From: Epiperipatus broadwayi | Taxonomy: Eukaryota; Onychophora; Udeonychophora; Euonychophora; Peripatidae | Direction of reading: 5' to 3' | Assembly (NCBI GenBank): GCA_028023455.1 | Contig: JAQFVV010012416.1 | Span: forward strand, 6,737,594 to 6,801,593 | DNA: 64,000 bases | Shown: piece after piece, positions 33,341 to 45,891 of the stretch | Layout of the letters: every line of letters begins with the position of its first letter | Numbering within the stretch: position 1 is the first letter of the stretch | The notes under the pieces: model-generated | Seen by the model: only the letters and a program-made list of their open reading frames with translations | Databases searched by the model: none | Told to the model about the DNA's origin: nothing | Made by a program: the position numbers and the translations under genes

Positions 33341-33930
33341 TATTGATATCATTTATGTTCTGTACTACTTTTTACACTGCTTTTTACAACCCACTATTGA
33401 TGGTTTCAATTGCCCCAGCAATCTTCTTCAAAACTTCTATTTACATTTTGCTTTTTACAACCCACTATTGATGGTTTTTATTGACCCAGCAATCTTTTTC
33501 AGAACTTCTATTTACATTTTGCTTTTTACAACCAACTATTGATGGTTTTGATTGCCAAAAATTTCTTCAGAAACTTCCACTTATAGTTTGATTTTTACAC
33601 CCTACCATTGATAGTTTTGATTGCCTCAGCAATCTTCTTCAACACTTCTGCTTATATTTTGCTTTTTACACCACTATTGATGTTTTTGATTGCTCCAGAA
33701 ATCTTCTTCAGAACTTTTACTTATATATACAAGTAGAAGTTATGAAGAAGATTTCTGGGGCAATTGAAACCATCAATAGTCTGGAACCAGAAATAGTTTG
33801 ATTGTAAAAAGCAAAGTAAAAGGTAGTAAGTAGAAGTTCTGAAGAAGATTGCTGGGGCAATAAAAACCATCAATAATGGGTTGTAAAAAGCATTGTAAAA
33901 AGTAGTAAAATACATAAATGATATTAATAT
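33341..33930. repeat. Foldback element built of a 70-bp minisatellite
   Basis: Five direct units of 69-71 bp (phase marks at 33391, 33462, 33532, 33602 and 33671) have the theme CTATTGATGGTTTTGATTGC / CAGCAATCTTCTTCA / CTTTTTACA. They are followed after about 33730 by two or three units in inverse orientation. The outer ends GATATCATTTATGTTCTGTA and TACATAAATGATATTAATAT also pair. ORFs across it (33312-33542 plus, 33721-34062 minus) only reflect the repeat. Confidence 0.85.
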
Positions 33931-34492
33931 TACATGGATTTGACAATGCAATAAGAAAGATAAAAATATTATGATAATGTTGCATAAAAAACCTACTTGA
34001 AAATTTATTTTTTGATATAGAAATATAATAGAATACAATCCAGTCTTAAGATAAAAAGTCATTCTATATTTATCCTAATAAATTAACTATGTACACACTT
34101 CACTATCAGATAAGCATAGATTGATTAATTATTAGAAATTAATGATATATAGCATATATAAAATGTATATCTATTTAGCATTTTGATAACCATAAGTTAT
34201 ATATATTTCTGCATGCTCAGTATATTTAGTACTGTAAACGACTTTTAAGAACAATTGTTTTTAAACAACACACCTTGGAGATTAACGTTTCCTACAAAAT
34301 ATTCTTCAGAGTATTCAAATCCAATTGTCAAGCTATTGTATTCCAAAATGCAACTATAAAAAATTACCACACCAAAGATTGTGAACTTATTTGTATGTAT
34401 AACAATATATAATAATAAAAACTATTACCCTAGAGCTATACATGCAGTTAAAATTTAATTTCATGATTCTTATCTTCTAAATATCAGTTATA
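33931..34492. other. A+T-rich stretch
   Basis: Nothing supported. Confidence 0.4.
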
Positions 34493-34980
34493 ATTAGAGG
34501 GGATTTGAACTCAGACTTTCAAGCTCTCTTTAGTCATCCACTCCATTTTATACAACTAACGAACATAACCACATACATGCAAAAAAGTTAAATGATCTCC
34601 AACATACATATTTCATACTGAACAAGCACTAATTAGTTGGTCCTGATCATCATCTCCCACACATATTTATTATCAGTGCTTGTTTTATATTAAGAATGCA
34701 AATCTTTAAACTTTAATGGGAAGACTTCAATCTTCTCTACTCTCCAAATCTTCAGCCGTCCACATCATTGAAAATCTGATGATGGTATGTTCAAAGCTGT
34801 TGAGTTAAAGAAGATTGAACACTACCCATTAAAGAAAGTTTGAAGATTTGCTATTTTAATATAAATTGAGCACTGATTATATATATATATGTGGTTATGT
34901 GTGTCATTTATATAAGATGGAGTGTATGACTAAAGAGATCTTGAAAGTCTGGGTTCAAATCCGTTCTAATTACATCTACC
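34493..34980. repeat. Palindromic MITE/SINE-like repeat family B, full copy
   Basis: The left end ATTAGAGGGGATTTGAACTC is answered at the right by GGGTTCAAATCCGTTCTAAT, and pairing continues inward for about 80 bp (through GACTTTCAAG and ACCACATACAT). Both ends contain a GRGTTCAAATCC word, which resembles a pol III B box. An inner arm pair AATCTTCAAACTTTAATGGG-like lies at about 34704-34860. Confidence 0.78.
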
Positions 34981-36400
34981 TTAAAAGTATATATAATATA
35001 CTTTATTAAATATCAGTTATATAGCGCAGCAAGTAAAATTATTCTAAAAATTTATATTAAAATTAAAGCCATTAATTTTTCTTACAAATAAAACAATCTA
35101 TACTATTTGCATATTATATGATAGAAGACTTTCGTTATTGAATAATATCTTTTAAAAAATAAAAAAAGCATTTTATTAAAGAAAAGAAAATCGCTTTTGT
35201 TTCCATTAGAACTAAGATATATGAATTTTATATTTTATAATCTTGTCTTTCAGATCATTTCACAATTAAATTTAGTTTTTTAAAATTAAACCTTTAGGAC
35301 AAGTACAGTGCATATATATATATATTTAAAGAATATCTAATTAATAACCTCATCTTTGAAATATATTTGCTTTTTTTTTTTTCTTTTTGAAAAGATAAAA
35401 ATTATTATCAATAACCGAAATCTGTCTTTAAATTAAAATATAACAAGAAAAATAATTAATAAAGACATAAGAATACGTGTATGAATAGTGTGAAGAGGTG
35501 AATATAATCGAAATAACTCGGGGAGTTTTATGAAGATAGATACTGATCTTTAATAATAATCTTTTTAAAGTCTATATCTAGCTTAAAGGAAATGTAATGT
35601 GTACCGTAATAAAAGACCTCAGCAATTTATGAAGATTAATGTTGATTTTTAATAAATAGTCTTTTAAAGTAATATAAATGTATAACAAATTTTAAAAAAT
35701 GATTTAAGATCATTTGTATGTTTATTAAAAGATTTTTTGAAATAAATACCGATTTAAAAATGTCATTTGTAAATTAAATTTCTATAAATAATAGAACCAT
35801 GCATGATGGAAAACTATGTAGAAGAATTGGGATAGATAAAATTAACTGATAAGGTTTGTACTTTAATGTCTTTTAAAATATACTTAAGATCTCCGCTCTA
35901 CCAATTCCTGAAAAATATAAATAGTCATCTGAAAGAACAAATGATCTTCAAAATGTGTATTTAATGCTAAAACAGCACTCACGAATTGGCTCATATCTGT
36001 ATCTCTTCCACATGTTTTCATCATTTTTGTTTAGTATTTATCAATAGCAGATCATTATAATTTGATTTAAAACTGTCAAATTTTCTACATTCGTGGCTTT
36101 GATACCAACAACTTCAGATATATATTTTAATAATTAAACAAAACTAATTAATGAATAAAAAAATAAATGCTAAATGAAAAATAAAAGATAATGAATGAAA
36201 AATAAAGCATTAGGCAACTAGGTAATTCAATGATGTAATAGTGTCTACGTTCATGTTCATATCATGATCTAAAGTTTTAAATTTATAAATTAAAAATTTG
36301 CTGTTTACTCTTAATCATGGAGAAAAAATTATATCTTAAATTAAATGATATTTTAAATTGAAGGTTTTAAAACTTGCCTTTCAAATAAACTAGAAGTTTG
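34981..36400. other. A+T-rich stretch without recognised genes
   Basis: No supported ORF. Short TA runs near 35310-35325. Confidence 0.45.
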
Positions 36401-36452
36401 AAATTATTTAATCACTTTAGATAATAAATTATCTAAAGTGACTAAATAATTT
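36401..36452. repeat. Short near-perfect hairpin
   Basis: 25-base arms (36401-36425 and 36428-36452) with one mismatch and a two-base loop. With so short a loop it is more likely a cruciform or replication-slip product than an RNA gene. Confidence 0.8.
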
Positions 36453-36867
36453 CAGAGATATACAGAAAAAAATAGGCCAATGTAGAGGAGGATTGTGTCA
36501 GAAAAGTTTACTCAGTTTTGACACAATTAAAATTTTAGATATTTATAGAAATAATGTTGTATCAGTTTCATATTGAATAGGATAATAAACTTTTAAAATG
36601 TCATTTTAAGAGGATAGTTAATCTGCCATAAATAAAAAGAGATGGCTATTTTAAAAATTTACAATCCATTTAATTAGGTATGGATAATACATACTTGGAT
36701 AAAAATAATAATAATAATAACATTTAATGAATGTTAGAATAAAATGAATTTAAAAGTTGATGAAAAGAATTTAAATTTTGCTAAAAATAAATAATACAAA
36801 AATTAAAAGTAGGAAGGAAGAAATATTAAAAAATAAAATAGAAGTTGAAACAATTCCGGAATATATT
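36453..36867. other. A+T-rich stretch
   Basis: Nothing supported apart from an AAT run near 36700. Confidence 0.4.
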
Positions 36868-37303
36868 ACAATGCATTTTAAACATATTATTTATTTTAAC
36901 TGTTCTTGCCTACAGTTTCAATATAAAATTATATGAATATTATGTTAATATTATTGTTATTGATTAATGAATGTATAATATATAAGTAATAAAAAAGAAG
37001 AAATAAATTAAAGGGCAAATTTTGTTAAAATATAAAATTTTATAAAAGAAATTACGTATAAGAGTGGGGTTAAGAGGTATTAGATTGTAGAAATATTAAA
37101 GATCCATAATTAAGCTAATAGTTGGAGTGTGAAATGTTGTTTATATATATATTTGTATATGCATGTGTGTATATATTGACATATATGTATGAATAGGCAT
37201 TAATTGTATATGTTTAAATGTTGTAGCTCTGATGATGACTACTGGACAGTTGAAACTGTAGGCAAGAAGAGATAAAATAAATCATATGTTTAAAATGCAT
37301 TGT
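36868..37303. repeat. MITE-like element with 55-bp terminal inverted repeats
   Basis: ACAATGCATTTTAAACATAT at the left (36868) pairs with ATATGTTTAAAATGCATTGT at the right end (about 37284-37303). The arms continue through TTGCCTACAGTTTCAA / TTGAAACTGTAGGCAA. The interior of about 320 bases is A+T-rich and non-coding. Confidence 0.82.
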
Positions 37304-37559
37304 GAAGTGTAAATTGTGGAAGAAGTGGAAGGAAATTTTAATATTAATATTTCCTGATCATTTGTGAAAATCAAAAACAATACACTAAGTATAGAAACTT
37401 GAAAGACTTCACTTTTTTTTTTGCTCATTATTTAATACATTTGATATTTTTATACAGCATTATTATTCTCATTAATATCAAAAATCTATAAAAATCTTTA
37501 AAAAATGTCATATTTAATGCACTATTTATTTTATTTGCAAAATTCTCCAATAACATAGT
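37304..37559. other. A+T-rich stretch
   Basis: Nothing supported. Confidence 0.4.
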
Positions 37560-37865
37560 TAGAAGGACTTGAATTCAGACTTTCAATTTTCCCTCAGCTA
37601 TCCACTTCATCTTATACAACTGATACACATGACCACATATATGTGAAAAAGATAAACAATAAATATACATATTTTGTGCTGAACCAGCACTCATCAGTTG
37701 GTCCAGATCACCATCTCCCACACATATATATATAATCAATGCTCAGTTTGTATTAAGATAGCAAATCTTCAAACTTTAATAGTCAAGCTTCGATCTTACA
37801 CCATTCTCCAGCTCTTCAGTCATCCACATTCTTAAAAATCTGAAGATGGAACACTCAAAGTTCTT
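37560..37865. repeat. Family B repeat, left half only
   Basis: It matches the left half of 34493-34980 (GGACTTGAATTCAGACTTTC, GCACTCATCAGTTGGTCC, CACCATCTCCCACACATA, AGCAAATCTTCAAACTTTAA) but the right arm is absent. It is diverged by scattered substitutions. Confidence 0.75.
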
Positions 37866-40800
37866 GTTGATGCCAAAATTATTGTCATATCCATGTTGAC
37901 CTTAAATCACTGATCTCTCATATATATGACCTTAATATATCCATTTAAATATACAGAAGAGGGATGGGCAGGATACAGGCTGAATATGCAATATTAATTA
38001 CATTAAGTTTTATAGAGATACTATACATGTATTGAAATGGTATAAATTGGCACACATCCTGTTTCACCTACTATGTCCCATAATAATAATTATTCTAGGT
38101 TTAAACTTTGCCAAGTACACATATATCCGCATAGTACATATCAAAATATATTCCATGTGTTAAATGCATGTCTGTGTAAACATCATTATATATGTATGGA
38201 CACATTTATGTATATGCAAGGGAGTTGTGATGTGAAACTGGTTTAATAGCATTACAGTGCAATTATAATTATAAATCTTTAATTTAATATAATGTATATG
38301 TATAAATTTATTCATCATTTGTTCAAACATTATATACACCTGGGTTTCATTTTACATAGATTTATTTAAAGCGATTTTGAAGTTACGCGATTCATGTTTC
38401 TTCGGAAGTCGAACTCCGATAATGCGCTATTACTTTAAATAATAAATTTTGCACAATTACGTCATATTGAAAGTAATAGCACATTATTGGAATTCGACTT
38501 TCATCTTAGTAATTTCAATATTTTAAGTGCTTTATAATAGTAAGATTTTATGCAATAATGAAATTAAAATCATGATTTCCACATTTTATGTATACCCACA
38601 TTAAATTTTACAAGATTATAATGTAAATTTGTTCAAACATTGTGCATGTTAATTTTGCATTTTAAATCACATTCTGTTTTTGCTTTTTAAAAAAGAATGT
38701 AATCAATTATTAATCATTTAGTGTCTGCAAGTTTATTTTTAAAAGGTGAGTAATAGCAGTGGGCACAATTAAAATTGAAAATTAAAAAATTAAAGACAAA
38801 AATAAGAATTTAATTTTTAGTTGTTAGATTAATTACTAATTATGTTGTCACCAGTTGGCGCTAGTTGTATTTCCTCTTGTGAAGAATCTGATTTTTTTAC
38901 CAGATTGCAAATGAACCTGTTTATCGGCAAATAGTGATAATAATTAAAACGTGTATTAAAAAATGTAAATTACTGTAAATTATGCATAAAAATATATTGT
39001 TTTGAATAAAATTAAATATTATAGTTAAAAAAAGTTTGTCTTGTGTCAATTTTTTTCAAATTTGAAATTTTTTATTAGTCATATTTTATTTTATTATTTT
39101 TTTTTTGCCCGAATTTTAAAGTAATTTTACATTGGTGCTTTGCTTTTATGCGATTTTTGAAAAATCACAGATCGTATCCCCCCTTTTTCAAGGTAAGTTA
39201 CATCTATTTTTGTGCGATTTCTTTTGCGCATGTTTTCTGAGGAACCTATCTATAGCTAAAATGAGACCCAGGTGCATATGCTCAATTCCACAGGTGACCA
39301 ACATACATATATAACAAAATGTTTATACAGAAATTATATAGGTTTTATAAATATTAAACAGTTCTTATTTAAAAAATCACACCACATGCACCTATTTTAG
39401 ATTTGCATGGAAGTCAAATATAAAATCTTAAAATAACACATTTTAGAGTACACCTTGATCAAAACAAATGTGATCATGCAGCATTATTTTTTATTTGCTA
39501 GGGAATTTCTTTTGTCTTTACTAGGATGCAAATGCTAGATTAAAAAAAATAACAAAAAAATGTTAAATTTGAAGATTAGAATTAGAAGTTGTAAAGAAGC
39601 TAATGAGTTTTATTCTGTAAATTTGCTCTGTAAAACCTGGTTTATAGGCAAATACGACAGGGGATCAGAAATCTAGTAAATTGTAATGGTCAGGATTCAT
39701 ATGCCTCGCTAACATGTTACAGAATCCAACTACCAGATCCAGCACTATAGGTAGGGTCAACTACTAGCAGTACTGGGTTCAAACCTGGTTAGTTGATTTT
39801 GCAACATAAACTATATGACAATGGATCTGATGCTACTCTAGCAAAATTCTCTTTAGGCACAGGGGTCAGGGAGATACAAGAAACTCTATTCTAGTTTACT
39901 ATAGGGCTTAGCCAATTCTTACAGCATCAACATTTATAATATTTCTATTTTAAATCTAATACTTTATTTATCAAGGTGAAATATTCTTAGGACTATGTAT
40001 TGAACTGAATAGACATTAGGATGGCAGACATATAATAAAACATTCAAGGTTAATTATATAAATACAAAAACATGATTATAGAATTTGATGTTGGTGTTTA
40101 TTATTTCCAAGACCATTAATATTTACAGTTGGCTTTGAATAATTATTTAAAGCTTGTTTACTATCTGACCATCTGAGTATTAATGAATATAAAATTTTAT
40201 TATAATATCATACCTATGAGACTAGTAATGTCAATTATAATATGAGGTTTTGGGTTATAACTGATAATTGTGGTTGCGGATATACCAAGCTTATTTGCAA
40301 TAAGTAAAAAATACATTTAATTTATGTAATAAAAACAACTCCTCTAGGGCAGTATTATTTAAGAGTGATCAATGTAAAACAGTGTGAAGATGGAGTCATA
40401 AATGTAATGAAATAATACATAAAGATATAGAGGGATATATGATACTCATAGAGATGCAATGCAAAAGACCTGAGGAGCAGTACTTTGAAACTGTGGAGCC
40501 AATGGAGAATATATAAAAATAATGAAGGGCTGGCTTTATGCCAAATGACCCTTTAAGAATGGTCACATTAGCATAATCGGGTGTAAGGGACCATGCCTCT
40601 ATTACTCCCTGACTGCATGACAAGATCGAATGCCCATGAGAACCCTTAACTATGTCCACTTTATGGGAAATGAGAGGATACCAGTAATCACTGTGTATCT
40701 GTTTAAGTTCCAAGGTTTGAAGAGAAACAGCATTCTTAAATTGTAACACATATCTATAATGTAAGTATACAATTAGAACTTTTACTTTTAAAATCACACT

Positions 40801-42640
40801 TTAAATTTGATGACTCATCTCCCAATGTCTACATTTAACAATTTAAACTTTCATTTATGCCCTCAAATAACATTATGATCTGGTTTAATAGAATAAGTAA
40901 ATCTAATTTAAAGAAATATAAAGGGGATATTTAAATCATATTACAAATTATTACAATTGCTAAATAATATGTCCACCATCCAACTATTCATGGTACACTC
41001 ACATTCATAATCAATGAAGCAAACACCAAATGTGTATCTATTAATATGTAAATAAGTTATTATTCTATATAACTGAAATCATTAAATATATGGGAGTATT
41101 TTAATAGAATAAGTAAATAAATTATTATTATATATAACTGAAATCATGAAATATATAAGAACATTTGGATCAGTATAATACTCTTTTGCTAATTAAAGTA
41201 AGTTATTGTGTATAAGATTTGGATAATTTTTGAGCTGGCAGTTTATCAAATGTAAGGAGGGGGGTTTTAGTAATTCTATTCTAATAGTCTGAACATTATG
41301 GTGGCCAATTTTAGTTACAGTAAATTATTTGGAATAGGGTGAACCCAGTCAGAAATTTTCTAGCCATGGCATTATATAAATAAAAGAAACAAATGAAATA
41401 TAAAACAAGTACCCAAGATGACAGATAGAAGATAGAATAAGTTATTTAATATGAAAGAACAATTTACAGAGTTTAATATGTAAATAAAAAAATAATAAAG
41501 TCACTTAACATATAGCTATAACATTTTAAAAGGAAGATTTAGAGTACTCTAGAGCTCTTGGATACAGGTTACCTGTTTACTGAAGATGACTGCATGTTTA
41601 AGAATCAGTCATCAATTGTCCATTTATATTGTATCAGCAGTTTTTCCTTTCCTGACTTTAGGATTTAAGGTTTCTGTGTGGCTTGAAAGCATTTCCATCA
41701 TGTAGCACAGTGTATAGATCAGCAGCAGTTCACTGACAGTTCATCTTTGGAGGGCCGGTGCAGAGATTTGGACACATATTAGACCATTCTCCCAGAGGAG
41801 AATAATTTGTATGCCTTCCACTCAGTCATTGCAAAATGGTTCAAAACAGCTATAAAAACATCACTAGCAGTGGCAAGGTTAGACGATCAAAATTTAAAGC
41901 AAAGTTTTTTTTATATATCCGATTCTGTCATTATATATTAGTTTTTCTTCTTATCTATAAATTTCCAGATCAATCACACATGACATATTGAGGCCAGATG
42001 TTATTCTCTCTAATCTGTGCTTGTAATCGATCTGCAGTACCCTCAGGTGAATTAATCCATTAGTAAAGAATTTTACATTTTTAAATTAAATCTGAACACT
42101 GCATTTCTCTTTTATTTAAATTTGTTTTGTACATTATTTTTGTGCATTTCTGATGACCTGATTACAAACTATAGTACAGATTTTACATTTAAAGCCAATT
42201 AAGGACTTTTAGGGAGAATTCTAAGTAATCTATTGTCTCTCCCTACCAATTATGACTTTGCAGATATTTAAAACAAACAATAAGAATTTATTAAAGAGTA
42301 GTAATTAATTTATGGCTGCAGAAAGGAGTTTTGCTATTAACTGAAAGGAGACCCTTTGATTCCTCTTGGAGGCCTTAAAGGAACTGAGCAGGGCAAATTC
42401 CTAATGTCCACTCCATACATTCTTGTCGTTGCAGCTGTTATTACTATGTGATTATTCATATAGTATACGAACATGGATGGGCTGCTCACCAACACGCATT
42501 AGCCAGTGTGGTGAGTTTATTGGCTTTTTACCTCTGAGTTTAAGATCAAGAAACACCATGGTCTTTCTTCTCAGTGCCTGATAAGACAGAATGAATGTTT
42601 GTGTAAATGATAAATATTTTCCCAATATGTATATACAATT
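37866..42640. other. Long A+T-rich stretch, few supported features
   Basis: At 38393-38500 there is a weak inverted repeat (AGTCGAACTCCGATAATGCG with the complement of ATTATTGGAATTCGACTT), and near 39110-39270 GCGATTT-type words that may be an old DNA-transposon scrap. A 133-codon minus-strand ORF at 40396-40797 shows no domain and is not called. The 5' part of the RTE element may begin shortly before 42641, but no edge can be seen. Confidence 0.4.
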
Positions 42641-43372
42641 ATGACAGGCAAAAATAAAGCATGGCCCTTATTCCCAGGAGCCTGTAAAGTCATCAACCAA
42701 GGCAGCGGTTGGTGGCCGAAGGCGGAGGGTGCTAAGAATCCCCTGATTGTGGACCCAGGCTGCCATTTGATGACGACTTTTTATTTAGGTACTTACAACT
42801 GCAGATCACTTTCAAGTGAAGGAAGATTGCAAGAATTAGAAGAAGAACTCTCTTATATTAAATGGGACATTATTGGACTTTGTGAAGTTAGAAGAAAAGG
42901 TGAAGAGACAATTGATTTAAAAAGTGGACATATACTCTATTATAAAGGCACAAATATTGGAAATACAAGTGGAGTAGGATTCATTATAAATAAAAAGTGG
43001 AAGAACAATACTGTGGAGATTGATGGTGTATCAGACAGAGTGGCAAGATTAGTTATACAACTTAATAGCAGATACCAAATGCAGATAATTCAGGTTTATG
43101 CCCCAACAAGTTCTCATAGTGATGAAGTAGTAGAAGATTTTTATATGGATGTACAAAAGGCTTTTGATCAGAGTAAACACCATTTTAAAATTGTTATGGG
43201 AGACTTTAATGCTAGAATTGGTAAAAAAATGAAAGATGAAAGTGCTGTGGGTAATTTTGGTTATGGTAATAGAAATGAGAGAGGACATAGACTTGTGGAG
43301 TTTGCAGAAAAAGAAAAACTTTATATTATGAATTCTTTTTTTGAGAAAAATGTTAAAAGGAAATGGACATGA
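42641..43372 (+). pseudogene. RTE ORF2 endonuclease part, ends at an in-frame TGA
   Basis: The reading starts at an ATG and carries LGTYNCRSL near residue 50, then the first acidic site GLCEVRRKGEE, then QVYAPTSSHSDE, then VMGDFNARIG (about 43195-43224). These are APE-type endonuclease motifs; the enzyme nicks the target for priming. The stop at 43370-43372 falls inside the domain just before KHPNEGRAELDYIL, in a place where tryptophan is usual, so a single G-to-A change explains it. The first ~48 residues may not be translated; the functional start could be later. Confidence 0.85.
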
Positions 43373-45592
43373 AAGCATCCAAATGAAGGTAGAGCAGAAT
43401 TGGATTATATTTTGACTAATAGGAAATACATATTTCAAGATTGTAATGTTCTTAATAAATTTAACACAGGAAGTGATCATCGATTATTAAGGTGTAAGAT
43501 ACGTGTTAATGTAAAACTAGAGAGACAAAAATTATTAAGAAAAACAATATTTACAGTTGATATTCCTAATCTTCAGAAACATTCTAATGAATTTAAATTA
43601 GAACTTACAAATCAGTTTCAAGTATTAGTAGATTTTGAACATGATTCGGATTTGAATGAAATTAATATGAAAATAACTGATACACTTTTGAAAACTGCAA
43701 CAAAGATAGCTAGTAGAAAGAAACAGCAATTGACCAATAAAATTTCTACTGAGACTAGAGAATTTATGAAGAAAAGAAGGAATATGAAGATATACAAAAA
43801 TGATGCATTAAAAAGAATTGAATATCTCGAATTTTGTAAAATGGTGCGGAAAAGAGTTGAAAATGATATAAGAAAGTATAACTGTGAACTAGCAAGGAAA
43901 GCTGTAGAAGAAAATAAAAGTCTTAAGAATGTAAAACAACATTTTGGTATTGGTAGGAAATTTATATCTGCAATAAGAAAAAAAGATGGAATTATTACTA
44001 AAAAGAGAGATGACATCATGAAATTGGTAGAAGATTTTTATCAAGAATTATATAGTAATAAAGAACAAGTACCTCCTATATCTATTACATCTTCCAAATT
44101 GCCCAGAATTTTAAATGAAGAAGTGAGACATGCAATTAAATGTATGAAGAAAGGAAAGGCTCCAGGTAATGATGGAATTATAATTGATATATTAAAAGAA
44201 GCAGGTGAAGAAATAGAAAAAATTTTAGCAAAGTTATATACCAAATGTCTAAATGATAAAGATGTAGCGGATGATTGGAAGAATGCAGTAATAATATTAA
44301 TATTTAAAAAAGGTGATAAAGAAGATATTAGAAATTACAGACCTATCAGCCTTTTATCAGTTTTATATAAAATTTTTACCAAGATAATTACTACTCGTCT
44401 ACAGAGAACATTGGATTTTCACCAACCAAGAGAACAAGCCGGATTTAAAAATGGTTTTAGTACAGTAGATCATATCCAGGTATTGAGAGAAGTTATAGAA
44501 AGGACAAATGAATATGAATTGCCATTATGCTTAGGATTTGTAGATTATGAAAAGGCATTTGATTTTATAAACATTTCTTCAGTGATTAAAGCATTAGATC
44601 ATCAAGGTATAGATCCAGGATATTGTCATATTTTAAAGAATATTTATAAAAATGCAACAGCAACAATTAGATTACATAATGACACTGGGAAAGTCAACAT
44701 TGAGAAAGGTGTAAGACAAGGTGACTCCATATCTCCAAAACTTTTTACAGCAGGGCTGCATGAAGTATTTTGTGGATTAAAATGGGAAACTAAAGGAGTG
44801 AAAGTAAATGGTGATTATTTAAGTCATTTAGATTTCGCAGATGATGTAGTTGTTTTTGCAAATAATGCTTCAGATCTGCAGGAAATGTTGCAGGAATTAT
44901 CAGATGAAAGTAGGAAAGTAGGACTAAAGATAAATGTTAAAAAGACTAAAGTAATGTTTAATCGATTTGCTCAAAATATTAAAATAAAGATTGATTATGA
45001 TGAATTAGAAGAAGTTAACAGTTACAAATACCTTGGTCAGATTATTAATACAGATGGAAACATAATGGAGGAAATTAATCATAGAATTAAACTTGGTTGG
45101 AGTGCTTTTGGTAGAAATAACTTGATACTAAAAGGAAATATGCCTATTTGTTTGAAAAGGAAGGTTTTTAACAAATGTGTTTTACCAGTTCTTACTTATG
45201 GATCTAAGACTTGGACACTTAATAGAAGAGCAATTCAGAGACTTCAGACCACTCAAAGAAGTATGGGAGATGTATGTTGGGAGTAACAAGAAGAGATCGT
45301 AAACACAATGTATGGGTAAGAGAACAAACAGGTGTTACTGACCTCATTGAAAAAATTAAAAGATTGAAGTGGAGCTGGACATATTGTTAGAAGAGATGAT
45401 AATAGATGGACAATTGAAATTTTAAACTGGATTCCAAGAGATTGTAAAAGACCCAGAAAGAGACCACATGTGAGATGGATGGATGAAATAAGAAAGTGTG
45501 CAGGGGTGATGTGGAGAAGAGAAGCTAAAGATCGGAGAAGATGGATTAAACTTGGAGAGACCTTCATCCTGCAGTGGATTGATAATGGTTGA
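43373..45592 (+). pseudogene. RTE ORF2: end of endonuclease, reverse transcriptase and C-terminus
   Basis: It continues in the same frame with LDYILTNRK and SDHRLLRC (the final endonuclease histidine). The RT follows: KAPGNDGI, RPISLLSVLYKIFTKII, LGFVDYEKAFDF with the first aspartate, GVRQGDSISPKLF and LDFADDVVVFAN (the catalytic pair, about 44830-44860). The C-terminus is open to 45286. Two shifts near 45262-45274 and 45370-45378 then carry the reading through MLGVTRRDRK, IVRRDDNRW, RPRKRP and WMDEIRKCAG to TGA at 45590-45592. That order is typical of RTE. The catalytic motifs look intact, so the copy is young compared with the other elements. Confidence 0.9.
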
Positions 45593-45640
45593 TAATGATG
45601 ATGATGATGAATTAATTTATAGAGTGCACAGAGCTTATGT

Positions 45641-45891
45641 AAATAGTCTGAACAGGCATGAACCTGTATTCAATGTGCTTTAAAATTTGCAATAATCAAG
45701 CATATTTTGCTGATCTTCCAAACCATGACACAAGATAGTGACTTTTATAAAAATAAGAGCAGCCATCTTATCTTTATAAAAGTTGCTATCCTGTGTCATG
45801 GTTTGGAAGATCGCTCTATCAGCAAAATATGCTTGATTACTGTGAATTTTAAAGTGCATTGAATACAGGTTAGTGCCTGTTCAGACTATTT
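45641..45891. repeat. 250-bp MITE with long inverted repeats
   Basis: AAATAGTCTGAACAGGCATG at the left pairs with the right end TGCCTGTTCAGACTATTT. Pairing extends about 100 bp inward (AATCAAGCATATTTTGCTGAT and its complement, cited in parts). The centre is CTTATCTTTATAAAAG / GACTTTTATAAAAATAAG, also partly paired. It lies about 30 bases after the RTE tail. Confidence 0.85.

Larger units (their letters stand above)
42641..45612 (+). mobile_element. RTE-like non-LTR retrotransposon, nearly complete ORF2
   Basis: One ORF2 frame runs from 42641 to 45592 with an APE endonuclease, an RT and the RTE-type C-terminal end. It is followed directly by a short TGA/ATG-type tail (GATAATGATGATGATGATGA), a microsatellite-like 3' end known in RTE elements. 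I saw no separate ORF1. The lesions are a TGA in the endonuclease and two frameshifts near the C-terminus. The 5' boundary is not defined. Confidence 0.87.

Noticed and set aside
33312-34062. Repetitive ORFs on both strands (76 and 113 codons)
   Set aside because: They are the translation of the 70-bp minisatellite and its inverse.
39710-39800. Possible tRNA-derived SINE (GGGTTCAAACC word)
   Set aside because: Only a B-box-like word; no A box at the right distance and no fold.
40396-40797. 133-codon ORF on the minus strand
   Set aside because: No motif, no splice or codon support, hydrophobic by composition; chance in A+T-rich DNA.
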